A stretch of 64,000 nucleotides of DNA from Sphagnum compactum (taxonomy: Eukaryota > Bryophyta > Sphagnopsida > Sphagnales). The notes beneath the pieces are model-generated. The model had not been told where the DNA came from and did not search any database. It worked only from the letters and a program-made list of their open reading frames with translations. Location of the stretch: the NCBI GenBank assembly GCA_965153455.1, contig OZ234498.1:186001-250000 (forward strand), in the 5' to 3' direction. Position numbers and translations under genes: made by a program. Positions 50,080-62,100 of this stretch are shown one piece after another; the stretch's first letter is position 1, and each line of letters starts with the position of its first letter.

Positions 50080-50860
50080 ATCCCCTAAACTTCGCCTTAA
50101 AACCTAGTTGTAAAACTTAAACCCTAATATGTAAAACTTAAGTTTAAACTTATAACCAAACGTTAAAACTTAACTTTAAAGTGTAAAACCTAAACTTAAA
50201 CTTAGAATTAAAACCTAACCTTAAAATCTAATCCAAACCTTAAATTTAAAACTAAAAGCCTCAAAACCTTAAAACCTAAAACCTACACTCTACAACCTAA
50301 CATTAAAAGTTAACCTTAAAGTCTAAAACTTAACCTTAAAGCCTAAACCTAACCCTAAACTTAAAACTAAAAACCTAACCCTAAAATCTACAACCTAAGA
50401 TTAAAACCTAACCCTAAAAATTAAAAAATTAAACTGAAAACTTAAAATATAAACCTTCTACTTAAACCCTAAGTTGTAAACCTTAAAATCTAAAACACAA
50501 TTTTAAATCTAAATTTTTCCTCTAATTGTTTTGTCTAAACCCCAATTTGTAAACCTTAAAACCTTAATCTAAAGCTTAAATGAAAACCTTAAAACCAAAA
50601 ACCTAACCTTAAATTTAAATCTTCTACCTAATTCTTAAATTGTAAACTTTAAAACCTAAAGTTGAATCATAAATCTTAAAGCCTAATACCTAACCTTAAA
50701 TCTAAACCTTATACCTAAACATCAAATTGTGAACCTTAAAACCTAAACTTTTACCTAAACCCCAATTATAAATTTTAAAACCTAAAATTAAAGCCTAAAT
50801 GAAAACCCTAAAACCTAAAGCGCAACCTGAAATCTAAAATCTTCTACGATTTTGTACAAA
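50080..50860 (+). repeat. Degenerate telomere-like (CCCTAAA-type) tract
   Basis: About 780 bases built from variants of AACCTAAACCTAA, ACCCTAAA, AACCTTAAA and AAACTTAAACC, with only scattered exact CCCTAAA units (for example CCTAACCCTAAACTT near 50350). This is the C-rich strand of the plant telomere repeat, strongly decayed. It ends about 75 bp before the left breakpoint of the P450 duplication. Confidence 0.75.
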
Positions 50861-50933
50861 TTGATGTAGATTACTACATTTTACATTTTGGATTCTCCAT
50901 GAATCTTTTGTGCATTTCTTTATGTAATGTTTC

Positions 50934-52728
50934 TTTAGTAACATTGACCAAAAGACACAACAAGTGTTCATTCAACTGAAAACCTTATTTGAAACCGTGA
51001 ATCAAGCAATTACCAATCCGTTTTTTATTATACCCAGATACAGGTATGTTTTCAAGTTTGTTATTATATTGAAGCAAGTTGTAGAATTAATGTCATAAAA
51101 ATCTAGCATGTATGCAAATGCTTCCAATTTTACTATAACAAATAAATTTAGCTATAAGAATGATTTGCAAGATTGTCATTTTGGACATGTTTAGATGTCA
51201 TGTATTGTCATCTAGTGCATTTCTTTTTTAATGGATTTAAACTCTAAACCATATATTTGTTTTGGCTCTTTTGCATAAATTATATTGGAATTGTTCAACT
51301 AATAATGCAAGCTCACATATTAAGAACAAATGGCCAAAAACCTTGGCATAAGGCCAATCCATCATCAAGTTCCAACCTTGAAAAAAAATTAGACTTAGAT
51401 TATAATTTTTTAATATCATATTCAATTTCATTACAACATCCTTCCCACTACGAACAACCAAAAGATGGTGAACTTAGCACAAGAGGTTGATAAAACAATC
51501 AAACAAATAATCCATATTCGACACGCCCAATTAAGAGCTAACAAAACTTCATATGGAGATGACCTTTTGGGGTTGATGCTCACAAGTATGGATGGTGAAA
51601 AGGTTGGAGATGTGATTAAATGTCAATTAAGCATTCAAGATATTGTTAATGAGTGTAAGACCTTTTTCCTTGGTAGTTTTGAAACAACTTCTACGTTCAT
51701 AACATGGACAATGTTGCTCCTTGCTGAGTATCCGGAGTGGCAAGATCATGCTCGCAAAAAAATTCTAGAAGTTTGTGGCCCCAATATTGAAATGGATACT
51801 TCCAAACTCAACCAAATGAAAAATGTGAGTTCGTCTTTTTAAACCTTGAATTCATATGTTTTTACAAAAAAATTAAATACGTCCAATTTCATGTGAAGGA
51901 TTTCACCCCGTGTTTGACAATTTCATTTTCCCCTTGATATATGCATATTTTGATTAATATTTATCATCAAAGTTAGTTTGTCTAAATCTAATTACCTTGC
52001 ATGTCAAAGTCCATGGAGTATGGTCCCCTCTTTGCATGACTATTTGACTCTCCCAATAATTTAAAATATTTTTTACATTGCATCATACAAGGTGTTGTTG
52101 ATCATTGAAGTACACACCTTGGAAGGATTGAAATTTGAACCAATACAATTGTAAGGTAACCACATCATAAAGTTGACCACACAATATGCAAGTCACTAGC
52201 TTATTGGTTCAAAACTAATTAATAGACAACTGTTGTGATCTTTATTTATACCCACTACTTATTTATCTATACATTTGTGACCAGGTGGGGATGATACTGA
52301 ACGAAGTGCATCGTTTATTTACTATCCTCCCACGAATGCTAAGGGTGGCAACAAATGACACAAAATTGGGAGACATTTTTGTGCCGAAGGGTTTAATATT
52401 GGAAATCCCCACATTTCAAATCCATCAGAATCCTACACTTTGGGGTGAAGATGGGATGGAATTCAATCCAAATAGGTTTGCAAAGGGCGTTTCAAAAGCT
52501 TGTCAAGATCCACAAGGTTTTATCCCATTCTCTTTTGGGCTTCGATATTGTATTGGCCAAAACCTTGCAATGTTGCAATCAAAACTCATAGTGGCCAAAG
52601 TGTTGTCACGCTTCCAACTCTCAGTTTCTCCAAATTACATCCATAATCCCCAATATTTAGCAACTTTAACTCCCAAGTTTGGTGTTCAACTACATGTGAA
52701 AACATTGCCACCTAGTATTTCATCATAG
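50934..52728 (+). pseudogene. 5'-truncated P450 duplicate (CYP72 clan)
   Basis: Exon pieces: 50934-51043 (3' part of exon 3), 51437-51824 (exon 4), 52285-52728 (exon 5). The membrane anchor, helix C and half of exon 3 are absent. The intron-3 acceptor reads ACAA instead of ACAG at 51433-51436, so exon 4 could not be spliced normally. The frames of exons 4 and 5 are nevertheless open. Amino-acid changes against the intact gene include the I-helix (GSFETT here, GGFEST there) and the haem loop (FGLRYCIG here, FGPRYCIG there). ExxR and the haem Cys remain. No promoter is expected, because the sequence to the left is a telomere-like tract. It is most simply a dead fragment of the neighbouring gene. 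Confidence 0.88.
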
Positions 52729-55315
52729 ATTTTAAAATATACTACAACTTTTACAAACTATTGTAACATGTACATATGTATATATACATATATATAATAT
52801 ATATGCAATGTTTTGATGCCTTCTCTTCAACAAGGTTCAACTTTATACATGTTGGTGTAGGCATTGAATCATGAGCCACACCCATCCCCTTAGGCGATTG
52901 TTTTTTTAAGAAATATTCTTGATATCTTTCGAATTTTTTTTTTTGTTATTTATAATGTTATGTCAAGGTTTATATAAAAAATTCAAAAGAATTAGGTGAC
53001 TAAATATATACATTTTTCAAAAATAACTAAGTATGAATCCTTTTACATTATAAACACACCAAATAAGCAATGGTTACATCACCATAGAAGTGTTTTTGAG
53101 TGATTTTATTCATTAAATTGATTTTAAAAATACAAAATATATATCTCAATATATTGCAATAAGATTTTATATTAAAAAAATCCAATTACAAATGTTTTGA
53201 AAATGTTGGATAGAAAAAACTAAGTAGTGGTTATAACTCTTTTGATACATGTTTGCAAAATTACACCTTAAACCACATAGTAATAAAGTAAGACCCAAGG
53301 CACTTGGTTTTGTTCATTTGAAAAATGACTCATGGAATGTTCTTTTTTATTTAAATGAATGACATTGAATTTGATGCATATTCATTATATTAAATGTTTC
53401 AATAGACAATTTTTTCCTGAACTTTCTATTGTATGGCCATATGGAACACTTGCAATGTTCGATCATGTATATGATAGTTCTTTTCATTTTTTTAATATTG
53501 TGTGAACAATATCACATAGCAAAATGACTACAAAAGAATATACCAATAAAACAATGGACAATGGACTAGAGCTTTGAAGTAGGTGCAAGAAATCAAATAA
53601 TGACTTTGCATGAATGACTTTAATATGCATACATGGTGTAATGTATATACACACCTCTCACCACTCACATGAAGCATGTGAACTTGTATTAAGTGAAAAT
53701 ATCAATCATGTTAAATGTAATGTTTCATGTGTTATAACTGAGTTTTTAGTTACCAATGTAGAGAGCCCCTGCCAAATATCTTTACAAATCCATATTACAC
53801 CCACCACCGAACACTATTGACAATTTTTACCAAACTAATTAAAATTTTCAACATAAAGGGCTCAATAACACCATTTTTCAAAAAATCAATTTTTTTGATA
53901 ATTAAACAATAAGTACTATAATTAAGGTGCATTATTTATTTCACAACATACAATGTTAGTGAAGTGGTAGGAATAATCATGAGTTTTCATGAGGTTAGGT
54001 GTTTGATTCCCTCATTTTATTGGTAGTGTCTCTATTCAAATTTTTTTTCTTTACCTTTTGAAAATTCTTCAATGTTGAATCTTGGTGGGGGGTATGAAAT
54101 GTAGTTTAAAATAAGTCCAAAAATTAGATTCCAATTGGTTTGAGTTTTGAAACTTCTTATGTTTAGAAAAAACTAGTTGGTCCCTTTTGGAACTTGGAAT
54201 GGAGGTAGGCATGGGTGCTTAAGGCTTGATTAGGGCGTCCTAGTAGTTAGGGCAAGCTAAGGTAGTTATATGTAAAACAATGGTTTTCTAGGAGTTCTAA
54301 TGCTCACAGGTTTATGATGAAAATGTAACTACAAGTTGGTACTCCAAGCTCTACATTGAGCCTCTTGGGTGCATGGTACATAATTTTGTTTTCTTGGACT
54401 TCATTTGTCTTGCATTTTCCTTCAATTTAAACCCCCTCTTAGATAGGCCTTAGGTGAAAGAATGGCCACACTTGTACCCTAATAAGAACTAAAAACCTCA
54501 AAAAATAGAGTTTAGTCTAAACAATGTAAATGATTTGTAGACCAAATCATGGGGCCGGTTCGAATATATTCATTAAGGGACCACTTGAGGAAGGTATTGA
54601 AGTATGTTGGTTCACTACATCCACTAATTAGCCTCACTCCAGAAAGTCAAGGTACCAATTAGTGTTGCCTGGTTATTGAGTTTTCACCTAGTTATCCACC
54701 ATGTTATCAACCCGGTCATTAATAACCTACCAGCCCTTTATTGATTTTTTTGGATAACTAGTTAAATTGATAATTGCTTGGTATTGAAATTTCAAAATAT
54801 GATAACTTACCTGGATGATCTTTTTTTTTATGCAAGTAGGTTATCAATATTTATTTATTTTTTTAAATTAAAAAATTAAAAAAAAGAAAAATAACTTTTT
54901 AAAAAACCTATAATTTGTTAACAAGGTGTGAACACATTGAAAACTTGATGTCAACTTGGTGGGAACAACGAAGTCCAAAACACACCAAAAATTTCTCATC
55001 CCCTCTCAAAAGCAAAAAGTAAATTGGGGCTCTTGGACACATGGTGCAAAATTTTGTTTTTTTAAAAACCTTTTTGTCTTTCATTTTTGCATAGGCTAAT
55101 ACCTATCTTTTATATATGATGTATTAAAACATGAGTTTTATGAGTGTATATGGTTATGTCCTAGTTACATTAGGTAAACTAGGGTAAGTTAGCTTAAAAT
55201 CGATTCTAGTTTTGAGGTGATTTCAAACATTTAACTTTTGAAAAAGTATAAGTAGATGAATGGGGTGTTTCAATTTAGTTTTCAAAAAATAGGAAGGTCA
55301 TCCAAAGGCAATAAC
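52729..55315. other. Duplicated 3' flank, no gene
   Basis: Same content as 39619-42196, including the tRNA-like motif (53953-54028) and the GTTAT/ATAAC cluster. Nothing additional is seen. Confidence 0.6.
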
Positions 55316-57356
55316 TACTAGTGATGGGAATTTGCAACAAATTAATTATCTTGGGTTGGGGCTGAAGCTTGATAACTCTTTGATGCCTTAAATTTTGGTT
55401 TTGTGATGAGATTCCTTACCTGTGAAAACTTTTTGAGTTGTTGAGAGAAAGGGAGTAGCAATACCATATGTTGTTTGTTGATGTTCAATGAGACTCCAAA
55501 ACATTATGATTCACCTAGGCTTAAAGTCTTTTAAGTTATGTTTGGGTAGATCAATGCAATCAAGGTTGTGAGTAATTACTGATTTAGATATGACTACTAG
55601 AATAGGGATAGAAAGTAATACTACTTTAAGTATATAGCCGCTCTTTTTTGGCCACACTATATCTTAAGCCCACTTTAGCTAGGGGTCCAAGGTCCAAATT
55701 CTCATGAACCAACTTCTTTGTGAACTTCAGAATTGAATACTGCCACTGACTGCCTTCTTATGTGCTGATGCCCAGAATTGGAATGCTGTGAAACAAGATT
55801 TCAAATAACTGTAAGTGCATTGAGCTGCAGAACATTACCAACAGCATTTGCACAGCAGTGCATGATGACTGATCACCATCTGAAGCCAGCTCAAGGAATT
55901 GCATGATATGCTATGCTCAGTCCACAAAGTGTCCACTTATCCCTTCCCAACTGCATGATAAGTCACAAGTTTGAAGGCATGAATTCACTTGCAATTGCTG
56001 TGAATTGAACAGGAGCTGTTCCAAATCTGCCAAGTTGAGAATAAATGCTGAGCAATTCTCTGAAACAAATTGACAAGGTTGCAGGAGAAGATACATACAT
56101 GACTGAAAAAAGTTCAACATTGTATAAGGCTGCTTCTTTTTTTCTTGACACCCATGAACTGAACTGTTTCATAATCTTTCTGATCAGTGCCAAGAGCCTC
56201 TAAACCGTAAACTCAGGTGACCCAAAACAAGAGCACTTGAAGGGGGAAGCCTAGATTTTGATAACACTCAACTCTGCAAACTGATCATCCAATACAAGTT
56301 CTTTCCTAACTCCAATCTAACTATCTTTGGATGTCAGATGCGTACAGTAAGCACATTCAATGGAGAAACTCTCAGTTTTGAAATTTTCCAATATCAACAA
56401 AGTAAGAATCCTGTGAAACAATTACTACAGAATGAATTTAACAATGAAACCAACCTGACAATCAAGGTTTCACAGAATTACTGGAATCCACAAGATTATG
56501 ATTTTGAACATGATTTGAATTCACAATCTGATTTGCCTTTCAGCTGATCATTGTTGGAATTTGGGGAGGGAGTGAATGAACCTGTAAGTGTTGTTTGTTC
56601 TATGTTGACTTCTGCAGGTCAATGTGCTCAATGTTCTTCATCATACTGATTTATTGGAAATGTCCACAACTCATTTTTTCACTTCAATCCAGTTCCACCT
56701 GAAGGAATCCTAATCCATTGAATTCAAACTGACTGTCAATCTCAATGTTTCTTGCTAGATTCTCATGTTCTAACAAAACTAAGAAGAAAATTTGATCATA
56801 GAATCAGAGAAATTCCGAGACTATAAACACAATCTGATGATGCACTTACACCATGTGGATTCTCAAGAAGTTGAGAACTGACCATGACCTCCTTTGCATC
56901 TGTTTAGGACTGGTAGAAATTCGAAAATTCACTGTTCAGAAACAGCTCTGGCCTACAATTCTCTTCAGGTTTTCTGCTCCCTGCATCAGTTCGTTTCTTT
57001 TTCTGCAATCGTTGCTGCAACAACTGGATAGCAACAAATTTCAAACGAGCTGTGTGTTCTACAGAATAATATATCTGCCATGTTGCCCTGAACAATGAAT
57101 GTAGTGAATCGGAAATCGACTGAAACACTGTACTGGATTGGAAACGACGCGTAGGTGGAACGTTCTGCAGCGAATATGCCAAGAAAACGCGTACAGCGAA
57201 CGGCTAGGCATGACGCGCGAGGGTTGGGAACAGATAAGGCAGCGTGACCACACATCCAACGCGCTTCGGGAAGAACAGTCAAAGACGCTAAAGAAGAAAT
57301 ATGCACAAGAGGAGGTTATCAAGGAGGAAAAGATTTTTGGAGGGAGGACAAGAGTA
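55316..57356. other. Composition more balanced, no gene recognised
   Basis: From about 55700 to 57350 GC content rises. Short frames exist, for example plus-strand 57138-57359 (charged, containing TREGWEQIRQRD and TLKKKYAQEE, loosely like a DNA-binding helical segment) and 56338-56547, but none can be assigned. No NB-ARC or TIR motif was found here that could belong to the LRR array downstream. Confidence 0.35.
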
Positions 57357-57497
57357 TGAGATTGTCGGTAGAGGGCAACACAATCGAGAAAATGATTGTT
57401 GAGGTAGGACGAGAGGAGAGGAAGATATTTTTGTGAGAGGGAGGCAAGATAGTAGAGGAAGAGATTGTTGACAGAGGAGGCAAGACAGTAGAAAAAG
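57357..57497 (+). repeat. Purine-rich minisatellite of ~36-bp units
   Basis: Four loose units, each beginning near GATTGTxG and continuing with GAGG-rich sequence (AGGTAGGACGAGAGGAGAGG, then GAGAGGGAGGCAAGATAGTA). The long minus-strand frames across it are by-products of the biased composition. Confidence 0.5.
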
Positions 57498-57739
57498 GTC
57501 ATTACAGATCTGGTTAGGAGGGGGACTTTGAGCCGAGAATATGAAGAGGAAGGGAAAAGTTCTTCTTGACACGAAGGAGAAAAGCAGGGGACATGTTGCA
57601 ACTCTGTCGTCGCGAGCGTCGCCCTTCGTGGTATGTTTGTGGCACTTTCTCTCGGCACTTGTGCCGAGGAAAAGATTTCTAGAACGTGTTGGGGTTGGCC
57701 TAAACCTTCAGATCTCTATTCAATGACAAAGGAAGGATT

Positions 57740-58320
57740 TGAGGGGCTGGAAGGGGGAGAGAGATGTTTGCTTTCGTGATAAGTTTTCTTTGCACAAAAC
57801 TTTAGTCCATACTTTGCAACTTGTTGAACATGTTTTGGAACCTTTTGAGGTTGATTGACCTTCAAAGCCCTCTTCAACTTGTTGAGCATGTTTTGGAACT
57901 TTTTGAGGTTGACCAACCTTCAAGGCTGTCTTAACAACAAGGATGTGATGTGGGGGGGTTTGTTGTTTGAGGGTTTGGTGATACGCTTTCCTTTTCACAA
58001 ATTTTTTTTCCTTTAATACACACTTTCTAGACCTTATTGATTATCTATAGAACCTATTGAGATTGACCTACCTTCAAATCTCTCTTTAACAAGAAGAAGA
58101 AACAAAGGATGGGGTTTTTTTTGTTGTTTGTTGATTTGATGATGAACTTTCTTTGTGTGAAACTTTGTCTTGAGTACACACTTTTCACCTTGTTGAAATT
58201 AAAATTCAGAACTTATTGAGGTTTGGTTGGCTTTAAATAGTTCACGAACAACAATGAGTGAAAGAGGTGTTTGGATTCTTGTTTGATGGTTTGCACAAAA
58301 CTTGTTTGGAGGTTCTTCCA
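57740..58320. repeat. Tandem units of ~165-200 bp with an internal 57-bp duplication
   Basis: Each unit has an AAGGATG-G start, a TTTGTTGTTTG-like stretch, a TTTCTTTG-CACAAAACTT segment and a CTTATTGAGGTTGACC-CCTTCAAA segment. Starts are near 57730, 57938, 58105 and 58257. In the first unit the AACTTGTTGAACATGTTTTG segment is itself doubled (57819 and 57876, period 57). Confidence 0.6.
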
Positions 58321-59143
58321 TTGCGCACGCACACAAGTACACCCCCTCATCCATATGTTATTTGTTTCCTAGTTTGTAATTTTCAATAACTTGTTTCGAC
58401 ATTGGATCTTGGATTGAAAATCTTGTTCATCTTATAGGTAGCTCATTTGTCGTGTTTTTTTTACTTAAGTTGATTTGCATCATAAGTAGTGGGAAATCTC
58501 TAACATGAACTAATGTATTATACGTGGAATGTCATTCCATTTGTTAAGTATTGGTAAACTTGTTCAACTTGGTGTCAATACATTTTGAACTTTGAAGATC
58601 ATTGTCCAAGGCTTGTTATGTCGTAGAAATTCAACATGTGAGGCATTTGATTTTGTTGATAAGTTTCTATGAATATGCAAAAGTGGTAATTGAATTAATC
58701 AGCATTTTAACATACATTGATTGACCAAAATAAACTTAGAGGAAATTATGGATTTATGGCCTTTTATTAATTATTTTAATTTAAGTTTATAGTCAAATTT
58801 TCATGTTTTGATTAAAGAGTAAGATGCCAACATAAGCCAAATGTGGGCTGGGTATATTTGCCACTTTTAAATCATGGCATAGCAAAATGATTATCCTTCA
58901 TATTTCCAAACATTGAAAAATGAATCATTATTAACAATAATGTTTTTCCAAATGTTAATGCCATTGTAGTGGAAGGAGACGTGGACACAAACAACCCTTA
59001 TGAATGGGAATAAACTTATTTTTGCTTAGAAAAATAATCACCTTTCAAAATGGGAAATATTGCTCAAAATCCTTTATTAGCCTATGGTTCAAGGTCTAGC
59101 ATTCTATTAGGATATGATTAACTTGGTGAAATAGGACAAAATA
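58321..59143. other. 5' flank of the LRR gene, no NB-ARC domain seen
   Basis: AT-rich DNA with no P-loop, kinase-2 or GLPL motif in any frame. If the LRR array once belonged to an NLR receptor, that part is not here. Confidence 0.45.
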
Positions 59144-62100
59144 ATGAGAATTGCAATTAGATTATTTACATCTTCTATTGTTCATCATTCCATGTTTTGC
59201 TCTTTTTGGTTTGTCCACATGGTTATGTTCACCTTTCTTCATAGTTTCCTTCTCTCCCCACATGTTATATTTTTGGTAGACAACTACTTGAATTACTGTG
59301 TCTATGTGAAACCAATACCTACATCTATTGACAAATTGACTGGCCTTCAAAATTTGTATTTGTCAGGGTGCTCACAGTTGAAGGAGTTACCTACATCTAT
59401 TGACAAATTCAGTAGCCTTCAAAATTTGGATTTGTTAAGGTGCTGGCAGTTGAAGGAGTTACCTACATCTATTGACAAATTGACTACCCTTCAATTATTG
59501 AATTTGTCACAATGTTCAAAGTTGAAGGAGTTACCTACATCTATTGACAAATTGACTGGCCTTCAAAATTTGTATTTGTCAGGGTGCTCACAGTTGAAGG
59601 AGTTACCTACATCTATTGACAAATTCAGTAGCCTTCAAAATTTGGATTTGTCAGGGTGCTGGCAGTTGAAGGAGTTACTTACATCTATTGACAAATTGAC
59701 TGCCCTTCAATCGTTGAATTTGTCAAAATGCTCGCAATTGAAGGAGTTACCTACATCTATTGACAAATTGACTTCCCTTCACTCGTTGAATTTGTTCAAG
59801 TGCTCGCAGTTGAAGGAGTTACCTACATCTATTGACAAATTGACAGGCCTTCAAAATTTGGATTTGTCGTGGTGTTCACAATTGAAGGAATTACCTCCAT
59901 CTATTGACAAATTGACTGGCCTTCAAAATTTGGATTTGTCGTGGTGTTCACAATTAAAGGAATTACCTCCATCTATTGACAAATTGACTGGCCTTCAAAA
60001 TTTGGATTTGTCGTGGTGTTCACAATTGAAGGAATTACCTCCATCTATTGACAAATTGACTGGCCTTAAATTCTTGTATTTGTCAGGGTGCTCGCAGTTG
60101 AAGGAGTTACCTACATGTATCGACAAATTGACTGCCCTTCAATTGTTGAATTTGTTAAAATGCTCGCAATTGAAGGAGTTACCTACATCTATTGACAAAT
60201 TGACTGGCCTTCAAAATTTGGATTTGTCGTGGTGTTCACAATTGAAGGAATTACCTCCATCTATTGACAAATTGACTGGCCTTGAATTCTTGTATTTGTC
60301 AGGGTGCTCGCAGTTGAAGGAGTTACCTACATCTATTGACAAATTGAGTGCCCTTCAATCGTTGAATTTGTCAGAATGCTCGCAATTGAAGGAGTTACCT
60401 ACATCTATTGACAAATTGACTGCACTTCACTTGTTGAATTTGTTCAGGTGCTCGCAGTTGAAGGAGTTACCTACATCTATTGACAAATTGACTGCCCTTC
60501 ACTCGTTGAATTTGTCGGAATGCTCGCAATTGAAGGAGTTACCTACATATATTGACAAATTGACTGCCCTTCAATCGTTGAATTTGTCAGAATGCTCAGA
60601 GTGGAAGGAGTTACCTACATCTATTGACAAATTTATTGGACTTCAAAATTTGTATTTGTCAGGGTGCTCAGAGTGGAAGGAGTTACCTACATCTATTGAC
60701 AAATTGAGTAGCCTTCAAAATTTGGATTTGTCAGGGTGCTTGCAGTTGAAGGAATTACCTACATCTATGGACAAATTGACTTCCCTTCAATGGTTGAATT
60801 TGTCACAATGTTCGGAGTTGAAGGAGTTACCTACATCTATGGACAAATTGACTGCCCTTCAATCGTTGAATTTGTCAGGGTGTTCGCAGTTGAAGGAGTT
60901 ACCTACATCTATTGACAAATTGACTGGCCTTCAATTCTTGTATTTGTCAGGGTGCTCGCAGTTGAAGGAGTTACCTACATCTATTGACAAATTGACTTCC
61001 CTTCAATGGTTGAATTTGTCACAATGTTCGGAGTTGAAGGAATTACCTACATCTATTGACAAATTGACTGCCCTTCAATCGTTGAATTTGTCAGGGTGTT
61101 CGCAGTTGAAGGAGTTACCTACATCTATTGATAAATTGACTGGCCTTCACTCGTTGAATTTGTCAGGGTGCTGGCAATTGAAGGAGTTACCTAGATCTAT
61201 TGACAAATTGACAGGCCTTCAAAATTTGTATTTGTCAGGGTGCTCAAAGTTGAAGGAGTTATCTACATCTATTAACAAATTGAGTAGCCTTCAAAATTTG
61301 GATTTGTCAGGGTGCTTGCAATTGAAGGAGTTACCGACATCTATGGACAAATTGACTGGCCTTCAAAATTTGTATTTGTCAGGGTGCTCGCAGTTGAAGG
61401 AGTTACCTACATGTAACGACAAATTGACTGCCCTTCAATTGTTGAATTTGTCAAAATGCTCACAATTGAAGGAGTTACCTACATCTATTGACAAATTGAC
61501 TGGCCTTCAAAATTTGGATTTGTCGTGGTGTTCACAATTGAAGGAATTACTTCCATCTATTGACAAATTGACTGGCCTTCAATTCTTGTATTTGTCAGGG
61601 TGCTCAGAGTTGAAGGAGTTACCTACATCTATTGACAAATTGACTTCCCTTCAATGGTTGAATTTGTCACAATGTTTGGAGTTGAAGAAGTTACCTATAT
61701 CTATTGACAAATTGACTGCCCTTCAATCGTTGAATTTGTCAGAATGCTCGCAATTGAAGGAGTTACCTACATCTATTGACAAATTGACTGGCCTTCAAAA
61801 TTTGGATTTGTCGTGGTGTTCACAATTGAAGGAATTACCTCCATCTATTGACAAATTGACTGGCCTTCAATTCTTGTATTTGTCAGGTTGCTCAAAGTTG
61901 AAGGAGTTACCTACATCTATTGACAAATTGACTTCCCTTCAATGGTTGAATTTGTCAGAATGCTCCCAATTGAAGGAGTTACCTACATCTATTGACAAAT
62001 TGACTGCACTTCACTTGTTGAATTTGTTCAGGTGCTCGCAGTTGAAGGAGTTACCTACATCTATTGACAAATTGACTGCCCTTCACTCGTTGAATTTGTC

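Larger units (their letters stand above)
50934..55315 (+). repeat. Segmental duplication, truncated copy (B)
   Basis: Direct partner of 37962-42196. It has a private insertion of about 130 bp in intron 4 (near 51903-52040) and small indels in the 3' flank. The copy begins in the middle of P450 exon 3 and ends at CCAAAGGCAATAAC, immediately followed by unrelated sequence. Confidence 0.93.

Noticed and set aside
57059-57658. 199-codon minus-strand open frame
   Set aside because: It is the pyrimidine-rich complement of a purine-rich minisatellite; Ser/Leu/Phe-rich and low-complexity with no domain.
59162-59350. Minus-strand frame overlapping the LRR start
   Set aside because: Opposite to a 1012-codon structured frame and without features of its own.
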